Positions 17,488 through 25,873 of a stretch of DNA of 64,000 nt are shown piece after piece. Within the stretch, counting starts at the first letter, position 1, and every line of letters starts with the position of its first letter. A program made the position numbers and the translations under genes. The notes below the pieces were generated by a model, which saw nothing but the letters and a program-made list of their open reading frames with translations, had not been told where the DNA came from and did not search any database. Origin of the DNA: Nonomuraea fuscirosea (GTDB lineage Bacteria; Actinomycetota; Actinomycetes; Streptosporangiales; Streptosporangiaceae); contig NZ_PVNG01000002.1 of the NCBI RefSeq assembly GCF_003001935.1, positions 434,001-498,000 of the forward strand, in the 5' to 3' direction.

Positions 17488-17517
17488 GCCGAGCCCGGGA
17501 AGGTGACCGGGCTCGGC
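17488..17517. terminator. Bidirectional terminator
   Basis: 11-bp arms GCCGAGCCCGG / CCGGGCTCGGC with an 8-nt loop between the convergent membrane-protein and glucanase genes. Confidence 0.75.
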
Positions 17518-17542
17518 GGGGCTCCTGAAGGCCCGAGTCCCC

Positions 17543-18928
17543 TCAGGAGGTCGAGAAGCTGAACCAGTTGACGTTGACGAAGTCGGCGGGCTGGCCGGAG
17601 GAGAAGGTCAGGTAGACGGTGTGCGTCCCCGTCACGCCTGAGATGTTGGCCGGCACCGTACGCCAGCTCTGCCACCCACCGGTGTTCCCCAGCGCGAAGT
17701 CACCGATGGGCGTGGCCGTCGGGCTGTCCAGGCGTACCTGGACGAGCCCGCTCACCCCGGCCCCTGCCCCGGAGGCGACCCGGGCGCGGAACTGGGTGGC
17801 GGCCGTCGAGCCGAAGTCGACCCCGTCGTAACGCAGCCAGTCGCCGTTGGTGATGGCGCCGATGTTCTGGCCGCCGCCGGAGTCGGTGGTCGCCTCGGTG
17901 ATGGTGCCGGACTGCGCCTGGTACGCCTCCGCCTGGATGGTCGAGCGGGCGTCGACCCCGCCGGGCGGGTCGGTCGGGCCGCCGTTGCTGCCGCTCTGCC
18001 ACACCGCCACGTAGTCGACCGTCATCGGCCGCCCCGGCACGGTCGCCGCGGTCGGCGTCTGCCCGCCGAGCGCGTTCGGGAAGGCTCCGCCCATGGCCAC
18101 GTTGAGCAGCAGGAAGTAGCCGGCGTGCCCGGTCATGTTGCTCCAGGTCGTCGCGTCGAACTGGGCCTGGTTCACGCTGTGGAACTGCTGGCCGTCGACG
18201 TACCAGCGCAGCTGGTTGGGGCTGACGCTGCGGTCCCACTCGAAGCGGTAGGTGTGGAACGCGGACTGGCAGGTGGAGCCGGGGCAGGCGCGGCTGGCGC
18301 CCAGGCCGGTGGTCTCGTTGCACGGCCCGCCCGGGTTGACGCCGCAGTGGAGCACGGCCCACACGGAGTTGAGCCCGTTGACGTTCTCCATGATGTCGAA
18401 CTCGCCGATCGCCGGCCAGTTCCAGTAGTTCCCCCGGTACGGCGCCCCGAGCGCCCAGAACGCCGGCCAGTAGCCGAGAGCGGCGTTGCCGGTCACGTTC
18501 GGCATCTGGATCCGGCTCTCGATGCGCAGCACGCGCCCGTCGGCGGGCTTGAAGTCGGCCCGCCTGGTCTCGATGCGGGCCGAGGTCCACTCGCCGGAGG
18601 AGCTGCGCAGGGGTGTGATGCGCAGGTTGCCGGAGCCGTCGAGGCTCAGGTTGGAGGTGCTGGAGGTGTAGTTCTGGATCTCGCCGGTGCCCCAGTTGCC
18701 GGGTCCTCCCGGGTACGCGTGCCCGGTGTCGATGATCCAGTTGGACGATGAGGGGAGGGTGTTGGCCGAGCCGTTGAAGTCGTCCGACCAGACCAGCGAC
18801 CAGCCCGAGGGGGTGGGCGGGACGGCGGCGGAGGCACTCACGGCCACTCTGACGAGCAGGCCGCTGAGTGCCAGGAGCACCACGGCCACAGCCGCCAGGC
18901 GGCGTCTGTACCTGATCTCTGTTGTCAT
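17543..18928 (-). CDS. Secreted GH16 endo-beta-glucanase with C-terminal CBM6-like module
   Basis: Extracellular beta-1,3- or beta-1,3-1,4-glucan hydrolase, 461 residues. Signal peptide at residues 1-35 ending in SASAA. The GH16 domain (about 36-312) holds the signature GEFDIMEN with nucleophile Glu176, Asp178 and acid/base Glu181. After a Gly/Pro linker, residues 330-461 form a CBM6-type carbohydrate-binding module (IQAEAY start, GDWLRYDGVDFG). Start chosen as the second of two adjacent ATGs, 5 nt after GGAG. Two identical palindromes flank its promoter, so a LacI-family sugar-responsive repressor probably controls it. Confidence 0.93.
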   Translation of the reverse strand: MTTEIRYRRRLAAVAVVLLALSGLLVRVAVSASAAVPPTPSGWSLVWSDDFNGSANTLPSSSNWIIDTGHAYPGGPGNWGTGEIQNYTSSTSNLSLDGSGNLRITPLRSSSGEWTSARIETRRADFKPADGRVLRIESRIQMPNVTGNAALGYWPAFWALGAPYRGNYWNWPAIGEFDIMENVNGLNSVWAVLHCGVNPGGPCNETTGLGASRACPGSTCQSAFHTYRFEWDRSVSPNQLRWYVDGQQFHSVNQAQFDATTWSNMTGHAGYFLLLNVAMGGAFPNALGGQTPTAATVPGRPMTVDYVAVWQSGSNGGPTDPPGGVDARSTIQAEAYQAQSGTITEATTDSGGGQNIGAITNGDWLRYDGVDFGSTAATQFRARVASGAGAGVSGLVQVRLDSPTATPIGDFALGNTGGWQSWRTVPANISGVTGTHTVYLTFSSGQPADFVNVNWFSFSTS

Positions 18929-18959
18929 CATCGCTCCAGGGGGTGCTGAGGCGGGGTGA

Positions 18960-18971
18960 GAGAGCGCTCTC
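18960..18971. promoter_or_regulatory. LacI-type operator GAGAGCGCTCTC (proximal)
   Basis: Perfect 12-bp palindrome with a central CG as in LacI-family sites, placed just downstream of the candidate -10 box of the glucanase gene, where a bound repressor would block initiation. Confidence 0.7.
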
Positions 18972-18976
18972 ACCAG

Positions 18977-19005
18977 ATGTGAACACAGGCGTGACTTCCT
19001 GTCAA
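18977..19005 (-). promoter_or_regulatory. Candidate glucanase promoter
   Basis: On the minus strand a perfect TTGACA (19000-19005), a 17-nt spacer and TCACAT (18977-18982). It sits between the two GAGAGCGCTCTC palindromes. Confidence 0.5.
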
Positions 19006-19057
19006 CAATCCGCACAGGGCACCAGCAAGCGTGGTGACGAGGCACAGAAAAGCGTCA

Positions 19058-19069
19058 GAGAGCGCTCTC
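19058..19069. promoter_or_regulatory. LacI-type operator GAGAGCGCTCTC (distal)
   Basis: Second exact copy of the palindrome, 98 bp from the first and 10 bp from the end of the convergently read-through lipoprotein gene. Paired sites at this distance would allow looping. Confidence 0.6.
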
Positions 19070-19078
19070 CAGTCCGGC

Positions 19079-19807
19079 TCAGAGCAGGTCCACCGTGGCC
19101 GCTCCCGCCGCCTCGAACGACTCCCTCCAGAAGCCTTCCAGCAGCGGGAACCGGTCGGGGTCCGACGTCTTCGCACGGAGGAAGCCGTGCACGACCACCG
19201 CGTACCCGCTGAGGTCGGGCAGCAGCCGGGCGTCCCTCAGCTCCTTGATCTTCCGCTGCCGCGCGCCCTCGCTCAGGTCCAGCCGGTTGACGTCCAGGTC
19301 GCCGCGGTTGTTGATCAGATCGCTGAACACGATGATCTGGTGCGCGCTGTCCGGCCGCCGGTGCGCGCTGAGCTGCTTGACCAGATAACGCAGCGCCCCC
19401 AGGACGTCGGAGCCGTCGCCCTCGGCGGGGCAGTCGAACAGCTTGACCGCCCTCGGCAGCACCTCCGTGACGCGATGCTCCCTGACCCGCTCCTCGACGA
19501 CCGGGTTGTCGTTCGGGTTCTCGGCCCTGGTGGCGGCCAGCGCGACCGGGTCCTGCCGGCACGTGCTGCTCTCGGAGCTGCCGGTGACCGCGGCGAAGGC
19601 GATCCAGTCGCAGCCCTCGGTGAAGGGCGGCAGCTTCGAGGTGACGTCGTTCCTGGAGGTGGCCGGGTCGGCGTAGCTGGTGGAGTCCACGATCACGCCA
19701 CAGACGCCCCTCGCCTCGGTGCCGCAGCCCGCCAGCCCGGCGACGGCCAGCGCCAGCGCCCCGACCCCCGCGCCCAGCCGCCGCGCGCCCCTCCCACCCC
19801 AGCCCAT
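19079..19807 (-). CDS. Lipoprotein with von Willebrand factor A-like metal site
   Basis: 242 residues. A basic N-terminus and hydrophobic run end in the lipobox LAGC, so the mature protein is anchored outside the membrane. The start of the mature part reads VIVDSTSY, a DxSxS MIDAS-type motif at the end of a beta strand, and a later strand IIVFSDLINN carries another acidic residue, as in VWA folds. No named family recognised. ATG at 19807 overlaps the stop of the upstream coiled-coil gene by one base (TGATG), showing coupling. Confidence 0.65.
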   Translation of the reverse strand: MGWGGRGARRLGAGVGALALAVAGLAGCGTEARGVCGVIVDSTSYADPATSRNDVTSKLPPFTEGCDWIAFAAVTGSSESSTCRQDPVALAATRAENPNDNPVVEERVREHRVTEVLPRAVKLFDCPAEGDGSDVLGALRYLVKQLSAHRRPDSAHQIIVFSDLINNRGDLDVNRLDLSEGARQRKIKELRDARLLPDLSGYAVVVHGFLRAKTSDPDRFPLLEGFWRESFEAAGAATVDLL

Positions 19808-20640
19808 CAGCCCCCGCCTCCAGCGGCGTCCCCCGGGCCGTCCCCCGGCGGGGGCTTCGGGGCGTCCTGCCGGGTGAGCTCCGGGGTGGTCCCGGTTTCG
19901 GGAGCGGCGGGGAGTTCGCGGGGTAACACCTCCGCGTGCCACACCTCGATCCGCGCCTCCACCTCCCGCAGGATCCGCCCGATCTCCTCCCGCCCCGACA
20001 CCGCCGCCGGCCGGTCACCGGTGGCGTCCATCGCGACGACCTCGCCCTTCCATAAGGAAGGGATCTCCTCCTTGCGCGGATGGCCGCGCAGCACACCGCT
20101 CTTGTAGGCCGCGATGAGCCGCTCGGCCCTGGCGTGCACCGCCTCCACCTCGTGGTCGCGCTCGATCAGCGCGCTCTCCCACTCCTGGGTGAGGTGCTCG
20201 ATGCGGGCCCGTGAGCGCTGCACGCCGGCGTTCGACTCCTCGACCAGGACCCGCCGCCGCGCCTCCTCCCGCCGCGCCCTCGACTCCGCGATCGAGATGA
20301 ACGGGTCCGCCGCCGACGCCGGGCCATCCCCCGAGGGCGGGCGCGCGTGGCCGTTCACGGGCGGGCGGGTGTCGGCGCGGCCCAGCTCGCGCAGGATCGT
20401 CTCCCGCTCCCCGAGCGCCCGCTCCAGCAGCGCCGTACGCGTGGCGGCCAGCCTCCGGTCCACCCGCGTGATCTCCTCACGGGCCAGGGCCCGGATCTCC
20501 GTCACGTACGCGGGCTGGAAGTCGGGATCGGTGAACTCGCTCAGGGGATGCTCGCGGGCGTCCCGCATCCCCCGCCGATGCGCCTCCTCGCGCTCGGCCG
20601 GCGGATCGGCCCGCTTGAACAGCCGCGACAAGAACGCCAT
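19807..20640 (-). CDS. Uncharacterised coiled-coil protein
   Basis: 277 residues, soluble, highly charged. Helical heptad-like stretches at about residues 45-88 and 118-180, separated by a Pro/Gly-rich segment, and a Pro-rich low-complexity C-terminus (PPPGDGPGDAAGGGG). No signal peptide and no family recognised. ATG follows GGAG. Forms an operon with the VWA-like lipoprotein gene downstream. A cytoplasmic scaffold partner of the membrane protein at 16262 is a guess from shared architecture. Confidence 0.65.
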   Translation of the reverse strand: MAFLSRLFKRADPPAEREEAHRRGMRDAREHPLSEFTDPDFQPAYVTEIRALAREEITRVDRRLAATRTALLERALGERETILRELGRADTRPPVNGHARPPSGDGPASAADPFISIAESRARREEARRRVLVEESNAGVQRSRARIEHLTQEWESALIERDHEVEAVHARAERLIAAYKSGVLRGHPRKEEIPSLWKGEVVAMDATGDRPAAVSGREEIGRILREVEARIEVWHAEVLPRELPAAPETGTTPELTRQDAPKPPPGDGPGDAAGGGG

Positions 20641-20747
20641 CCGCGTCTCCTGGCTCCGCCCGGACCGGCACCCCGGTCCCGAGGTGTCCCTGAAACCCAG
20701 ACTAAGGAGTCAGTGCCCCCGATGGCGCGCCGGAAAGCCAAAAGCGC

Positions 20748-20775
20748 GCGGCGCCGCACGAGTGTGCGGCGCCGC
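20748..20775 (-). terminator. Terminator after the DUF5941-type gene
   Basis: Perfect 12-bp arms GCGGCGCCGCAC / GTGCGGCGCCGC with loop GAGT, 21 bp downstream of the stop codon. Confidence 0.75.
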
Positions 20776-20795
20776 GACGGGGGGTCGGCGGAAGG

Positions 20796-21515
20796 TCAGC
20801 CCTTCTCGGCCTCGCCCGTGGCCTGCTCAAGGGCGTCTTCAGGGGAGGCCTCCAGGTCCTGCTCGGCGTCGGCGCCCGCCTGGGCGGAGGCCTTGTCCAG
20901 GCGCACCCAGCTCGTCACGCTCTCCACCGCGAACAGCACGAACAGGTACGCCGTCAGCACCGCCAGGACCGGCGTCAGCACATCGAGCGCCGCCCCGACG
21001 CCGATGATGAGCAGCCGCAGCTCCCAGCCGAGCCCCGCCCGGAACACCCAGGCGGGCGGCCAGATGCTCTGCCGCGTGCGGTAGACGGTGTCGTAGGTGT
21101 GGTAGCCGACCACGTACACCAGCACGAACAGCAGCCACTTCGGCGCGTCGGCGGCCAGGCCGACCGCGATCACGGTGAGGAACTCCGCGCCGCGCAGCAG
21201 CGGCGGCGTGAGCCAGTCGAAGCGGCCGAGGTGGTCGCGCGGCGTCGTCGGCAGCACGAGCAGCAGCACGATCGCCACGGGCAGCAGCAGGATCGGCCCG
21301 CGGTCGAGCAGCCCGGCGGCCGTGATGCCGACCACGGCGAGCAGGGCCACCAGCGTGGCGGGGACGGGCGGCACGCCGCCGCCGATCTTGGTGGACAGCG
21401 CGTGGGCGAGGGGCCCGTCGTCGCGGTAGGCGACGAGGCGGGCGGTCTGGATGCGGCGGCGCTCCTCGTCGGGGTCCGGCGTGGGGGTGGCCATGGCCTG
21501 CGGGTGGGTGATCAT
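20796..21515 (-). CDS. DUF5941-type integral membrane protein
   Basis: 239 residues with five or more hydrophobic helices and an acidic, cytoplasmic C-terminal tail. It resembles DUF5941 proteins that accompany CDP-alcohol phosphotransferases in actinobacteria. ATG at 21515 overlaps the stop of the upstream phosphotransferase gene by four bases (ATGA). Probably takes part in making or moving the same lipid or glycerol/inositol-phosphate product; its exact role is unknown. Confidence 0.7.
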   Translation of the reverse strand: MITHPQAMATPTPDPDEERRRIQTARLVAYRDDGPLAHALSTKIGGGVPPVPATLVALLAVVGITAAGLLDRGPILLLPVAIVLLLVLPTTPRDHLGRFDWLTPPLLRGAEFLTVIAVGLAADAPKWLLFVLVYVVGYHTYDTVYRTRQSIWPPAWVFRAGLGWELRLLIIGVGAALDVLTPVLAVLTAYLFVLFAVESVTSWVRLDKASAQAGADAEQDLEASPEDALEQATGEAEKG

Positions 21516-23050
21516 ACGAGCGACCTCATGAGGCGTCCGGTGAGGGTGTAGGCGGCGGCGACGGAGCCCCAGATCACCAGGGTGATGAAGGTGATCCGGG
21601 CGTCGAAGAGGGCGGCGGTGATCGCGATGGCCGCGAAACGCTCGCCGATGGGGAAGACGATCATCTTACGCGCCCAATGGACCACACGGTACTTGCCCGC
21701 CTTCGTCCACATCTTCAGCACGCCGCGGAGCCCCTGGCTCCGCTCGGCCTTGCGGCGGGTGAGCGCCTGGCGCAGCTCGCGGTCGTCGGGGGCGTCGAGC
21801 GGCGTCGTGGGCAGCGGGTTGGGGGTCTTGCTGCGGCGGTTGGAGATGCCGAAGGAGAAGTCGAGCAGGTGGCGGACGGACTGCAGGCCGAGCGCGGCCA
21901 GCGCCAGGATCCAGATGTCGTCGCCGTTGCCCGAGACGACCCAGCCGACGGCCAGACCGGCGAAGACCACGTATTCCTTGAACCGGTCGAACGTGGCGTC
22001 CAGCCAGGCCCCGAGCACGCCGAACTTGCGCGCGTAGCGGGCCACCTGCCCGTCGACGCAGTCGAACACGAAGGCGAAGTAGATCAGCGCGCCGCCCGCC
22101 ACCATCCAGGGCCGGTCGCCGGTGGCGAAGCAGGCGGCCGCGGCCACGCCCAGGGTGATCGAGATGAGCGTCACCTGGTTGGGCGTCAGCCCGCGCCGGG
22201 CGGCCCAGCGGGCGATGTAGCGCGAGTAGGTGGAGACGAAGTAGGTGGTGAAGAAGCCGTCGGCGCCCTTGACCGCGTTGTTGAGGCGGGCGCGGTCTTC
22301 GTCCATGCCGGCCATCTCGGCGCCGGCCTCGTTGATCTCCTCCTGGGTGGTGACCCGGCGGTAGAACAGGTCGCGGCGGCCCCTGATGCCGACCGACACG
22401 CCGTTGCGCACCAGGCCGAACACGACGAGCTGCATCAGGTCGTCGTCGGCGCCGAACCGGTCGGCCATGTCGGCCAGCTCGCGGCAGGTGGCGGCGAGCG
22501 TCGGCGCGTTGCGCGCGCTGATGTGCAACGGGCCGAGGATGACCGCGTTGGGCCTGGTCACGGCGTGGTTGGCGGTGCCGACCGAGACGACGCGCGACTT
22601 GCCGACGCGGACGCGTACGGGCAGCCCCTCGACGCGGTTGAGCCCGATCTCGGGGTCGGCCTCGTCGATCGGGATGCGGTCTTCAGGACCGTTGTCGTCC
22701 TGGCCGTTGTCCTCTTGCTCCTCCGTCACCCCCACACGCGGTTCTTTCGCGACGAGCGCCAGCGCACCGCGCTTGGACTTGGTGATCTGGTAGATCAGCT
22801 CGTCGTGGACGACCGAGTTCTCCGGGATGATGAAGAGGTTCTCCGTTGCGGACTCGGCAACGTCGGCCAGGGCGCGAAGGGCGGTGGCCACGTCGCCTGA
22901 CTGGATCGTGGCGAAACGCGGATCCATCGAGGTGAGCTGGCTGTTGAGGCGCTCGGCCACAGTGGGGGTGCCGGGCAGCGCGGCCAGCCTCAGGCCGGTC
23001 GGAGAGGTGTCGGGGCCGGGTGAGGAACCCAGCAGGACCACGCGGGTCAT
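21512..23050 (-). CDS. CDP-alcohol phosphotransferase with degenerate nucleotidyltransferase-like N-domain
   Basis: 512 residues. The C-terminal half is a membrane CDP-alcohol phosphotransferase, with Asp330, Asp333-Gly334, Ala337-Arg338, Gly347, Asp351 and Asp355 forming the D-x2-DG-x2-AR-x8-G-x3-D-x3-D motif and several flanking helices. The N-terminal ~210 residues recall the cytidylyltransferase half of bifunctional inositol-phosphate enzymes but lack the Gly-rich nucleotide loop, so it may be inactive. ATG at 23050 follows AAGGGAG. It would condense a CDP-activated lipid or polyol with an alcohol; the substrates are unknown. Confidence 0.8.
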   Translation of the reverse strand: MTRVVLLGSSPGPDTSPTGLRLAALPGTPTVAERLNSQLTSMDPRFATIQSGDVATALRALADVAESATENLFIIPENSVVHDELIYQITKSKRGALALVAKEPRVGVTEEQEDNGQDDNGPEDRIPIDEADPEIGLNRVEGLPVRVRVGKSRVVSVGTANHAVTRPNAVILGPLHISARNAPTLAATCRELADMADRFGADDDLMQLVVFGLVRNGVSVGIRGRRDLFYRRVTTQEEINEAGAEMAGMDEDRARLNNAVKGADGFFTTYFVSTYSRYIARWAARRGLTPNQVTLISITLGVAAAACFATGDRPWMVAGGALIYFAFVFDCVDGQVARYARKFGVLGAWLDATFDRFKEYVVFAGLAVGWVVSGNGDDIWILALAALGLQSVRHLLDFSFGISNRRSKTPNPLPTTPLDAPDDRELRQALTRRKAERSQGLRGVLKMWTKAGKYRVVHWARKMIVFPIGERFAAIAITAALFDARITFITLVIWGSVAAAYTLTGRLMRSLV

Positions 23051-23188
23051 GACTCCCTTTCGAGGCGGTAGCGGGGGGTTGAACAACGGGTGATGCGGGG
23101 ACAGGCGTCAAAGTCTAGTGACGGTGACGTAAAGTCGCGTCAACAGAGCATGCCCGTAACGTCCCGTCCGCCGGTATAGGGGTGGCCG

Positions 23189-23194
23189 TAAGAT
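23189..23194 (+). promoter_or_regulatory. Leaderless -10 box of recO
   Basis: TAAGAT ends six bases before the GTG start of recO, and no Shine-Dalgarno sequence is present. Confidence 0.45.
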
Positions 23195-23200
23195 GTCCGA

Positions 23201-23935
23201 GTGAGTCTCTACCGTGACGAAGGCGTGGTCCTGCGCACTCAGAAGCTCGGGGAGGCCGACCGGATCATCACCGTCCTGGCCAAGCGCACCGGCAAGGTCC
23301 GGGCGGTGGCGCGTGGCGTGCGCCGCACGACCTCCCGCTTCGGGGCCAGGCTTGAGCCGTTCACCCATGTCGACGTGCAGTTTCACACCGGCCGCACGCT
23401 CGACGTGGTCACCCAGGCGGAGACGATCAGGCCCTACGGCGAGGCGCTGGCCGCCGACTATCCCCGCTACACCGCGGGCAGCGCGATGCTGGAGACCGCC
23501 GACCGGCTGACGCACGGGGAGAAGGAGCCGGCGCTGCGGCAGTTCCTGCTGCTGGTGGGCGGGCTGCGCACGCTCGCCGACCGGGGGCACGAGGCCAGGC
23601 TGGTCCTCGACGCCTACTTCCTGCGCTCCCTGGCCGTGGCCGGTTACGCCCCCGCGCTGGAGGCCTGCGCCAAGTGCCAGGCGCCGGCGATCAGGGCGTT
23701 CGCCATCGTCGCGGGAGGCGTGGTGTGCGGGGCGTGCAAGCCGGCCGGCGCGGCCGTGCCCGCAGGGGAGACGCTCGGCCTCATGACGGCGCTGCTGCGC
23801 GGCGACTGGGCCGCCGCCGACGCCTCCGAGCCGCGCCATCGCAGCGAGTGCAGCGGCCTGGTGGCCGCCTACCTGCAATGGCACCTCGAACACGGAATAC
23901 GCTCTCTCCGACACGTCGAAAGGGAGCCCGCGTGA
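23201..23935 (+). CDS. recO: DNA repair protein RecO
   Basis: RecFOR-pathway mediator that anneals ssDNA and loads RecA. 244 residues: N-terminal OB fold ([21 protein letters not shown] start) and a C-terminal domain with a four-cysteine zinc site, Cys156-x2-Cys159 and Cys176-x2-Cys179. GTG start. Its stop overlaps the GTG of the prenyltransferase gene by four bases, the usual recO-uppS pairing in actinobacteria. Confidence 0.95.
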   Translation: MSLYRDEGVVLRTQKLGEADRIITVLAKRTGKVRAVARGVRRTTSRFGARLEPFTHVDVQFHTGRTLDVVTQAETIRPYGEALAADYPRYTAGSAMLETADRLTHGEKEPALRQFLLLVGGLRTLADRGHEARLVLDAYFLRSLAVAGYAPALEACAKCQAPAIRAFAIVAGGVVCGACKPAGAAVPAGETLGLMTALLRGDWAAADASEPRHRSECSGLVAAYLQWHLEHGIRSLRHVEREPA

Positions 23936-24705
23936 ACGTACGACCGCCGACCCCGCACCCGTCGGGAGCGACCCCGCCGTCCATCCCGAAAGAGCTGGTG
24001 CCCCAGCATGTCGCCATCGTCATGGACGGCAACGGGCGCTGGGCCAAGGCTCGCGGGCTGCCCCGCACCGAGGGGCACAAGGCGGGTGAGTCCTCGCTGT
24101 TCGACGTCATCGAGGGCGCGCTGGAGCTGGGCATCCCCTATCTGAGCGCGTATGCGTTCTCCACCGAGAACTGGAAGCGCTCGCCCGACGAGGTGCGCTT
24201 CCTGATGGGGTTCAACCGCGACGTCATCCGGCGGCGGCGCGACGAGCTCAATGCGATGGGCGTGCGCGTGCGCTGGGCCGGGCGGCCTGGGCGGCTGTGG
24301 AAGAGCGTCATCTCCGAGCTGCAGACCGCCGAGCAGATGACGCTCACCAACCGCAAGCTCACATTGCAGTTCTGCGTCAATTACGGCGGGCAGGCCGAGA
24401 TCGTCGACGCGGCGGTCCGGCTGGCGGCCGACATCGCGGCCGGGCGGGTCAAGCCGTCCAAGGTCAGCGAGAAGGTGTTCGCCCGCTACCTGGACGAGCC
24501 GGAGATCCCGCCGGTCGACATGTTCCTGCGCTCGTCGGGCGAGCAGCGCTTCTCCAACTTCCTGCTGTGGCAGTCGGCCTACGCCGAGATGGTCTTCCTC
24601 AACCGGCTGTGGCCCGACTTCGACCGGCGCGACCTGTGGGAGGCGTGCGAGATCTACGCCAAGCGCGACCGGCGTTACGGCGGCGCGATCCCCAACCAGG
24701 TCTGA
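23932..24705 (+). CDS. uppS: Isoprenyl (undecaprenyl/decaprenyl) diphosphate synthase
   Basis: cis-Prenyltransferase making the lipid carrier for cell-wall synthesis. 257 residues with the family motif MDGNGRWAK at 31-39 (catalytic Asp32), FSTENWKR, and the [15 protein letters not shown] substrate-binding block. GTG start overlaps the recO stop; GGGAG lies upstream. Cytoplasmic, membrane-associated. Confidence 0.95.
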   Translation: MNVRPPTPHPSGATPPSIPKELVPQHVAIVMDGNGRWAKARGLPRTEGHKAGESSLFDVIEGALELGIPYLSAYAFSTENWKRSPDEVRFLMGFNRDVIRRRRDELNAMGVRVRWAGRPGRLWKSVISELQTAEQMTLTNRKLTLQFCVNYGGQAEIVDAAVRLAADIAAGRVKPSKVSEKVFARYLDEPEIPPVDMFLRSSGEQRFSNFLLWQSAYAEMVFLNRLWPDFDRRDLWEACEIYAKRDRRYGGAIPNQV

Positions 24706-24736
24706 CCGCGCGACCCGGCCACGCCACCGGCCACGT

Positions 24737-25726
24737 TCAACCCGCGACCGGGCCCGCGACCGGGCCCGCGACCGGGCCCGCGACCGGGTGGGCGGCTGCG
24801 GCCGGGGAGCCGTCGAGCCCGTCTCTGAAGCGGCCGGGGGCCGTGCCGAACTCGCGCTTGAACGCCTTGGCGAAGGCGAACTCCGTGGCGTAGCCCGTGC
24901 GCTCGGCGACCGAGCGCAGCGGCAGGTCGGTGCCGCGCAGCAGCCGGGCCGCCGTGGTCATGCGCCACCACGTCAGGTACGCCAGCGGCGTCAGCCCCAC
25001 CTTGCCCGCGAACCGCTGCGCGAACGCCGTCCGCGACAGCCCCGCGCGCTCGGCCAGCGAGCGGACCGTCCAGGGGCGGGCCGGATGCCGGTGGATGGCC
25101 CGCAGCGCCGCCGTGACGGCCGGGTCGCGCAGCGCCGCGCCCCAGCCGGTGGCCTGGTCGGGCGGCCGGCTCTCGTACCAGGCGCGCAGGATGTACAGCA
25201 GCAGGACGTCGAGCAGCGCCGTCGTGGCCGCGTCGGAGCCGGGTCCGGGGCTCGCGCCTAGTTCGAGGCCGAGCAGCTCCACCGCGCCCCTGAGCGAGGG
25301 GTGGCGGCCGATCCTGGCCGGGATGTGGATGACGTCGGGCAGCTCGGCCAGCAGCGGGTGGACCCTGACCTGGTCGAGCCGGTACGCGCCGCAGAGCATC
25401 TCCGTCACCGGCCCGGGGCCGTCGCGGCGCAGCGTGCCGATGGGTGAGCCGTCCTCGTCGCGGGGGACGGCCTCGACCAGCCGGGTCGTGGGCGCGTCCG
25501 CGAGCCCGTGGCCGAGCTCGCGCGGCAGGAACGCCACGTCGCCCACGCCCAGGCGTACGGGCTCGCCGCCGACGGGCAGCAGATGGCAGGAGCCCTGGAG
25601 GATCACATGGAACCCGGCTCCCGGCGTCGGCGGGAAGCGGATGCCCCAGGAGCCGTGCATGCGGGTGCGTGAGGCGTGGGGGCGGCCGTTGCGCATGGCG
25701 GTGACGGCGTCGCTGAGCACGTCCAT
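24737..25726 (-). CDS. AraC-family regulator with cupin sensor domain
   Basis: 329 residues: N-terminal cupin of the AraC_binding type (about 20-190) and a C-terminal double helix-turn-helix (about 215-310, with FAQRFAGKVGLTPLAYLTWWRM). The last residues are a near-perfect VAGP repeat encoded by a 12-bp tandem DNA repeat. ATG at 25726 has TAGCGT (25733-25738) six bases upstream and no ribosome site, so the mRNA is likely leaderless. Divergent from the saccharopine-dehydrogenase-like gene, which it probably regulates. Confidence 0.88.
   Translation of the reverse strand: MDVLSDAVTAMRNGRPHASRTRMHGSWGIRFPPTPGAGFHVILQGSCHLLPVGGEPVRLGVGDVAFLPRELGHGLADAPTTRLVEAVPRDEDGSPIGTLRRDGPGPVTEMLCGAYRLDQVRVHPLLAELPDVIHIPARIGRHPSLRGAVELLGLELGASPGPGSDAATTALLDVLLLYILRAWYESRPPDQATGWGAALRDPAVTAALRAIHRHPARPWTVRSLAERAGLSRTAFAQRFAGKVGLTPLAYLTWWRMTTAARLLRGTDLPLRSVAERTGYATEFAFAKAFKREFGTAPGRFRDGLDGSPAAAAHPVAGPVAGPVAGPVAG
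24740..24788. repeat. 12-bp tandem repeat at the 3' end of the AraC gene
   Basis: CGCGACCGGGCC-type unit repeated about four times; on the minus strand it encodes the C-terminal VAGP repeats of the regulator. Confidence 0.8.
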
Positions 25727-25873
25727 GTCCGTACGCTATCCCGGCATGTCCGTACGCCGTCCCGGCGACCGGGTTCGCCGGACGGATGGACATGACCGCC
25801 GGATCCGCGGACATGTCGTCCTCATGGGGCTTCCTCCTAGCGTGAGCGGCGCCGACAGGAGGAGGTTGTCGCG

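Noticed and set aside
24740..24788. Short repeats as a possible CRISPR array
   Set aside because: The 12-bp units have no spacers and encode the end of a protein.
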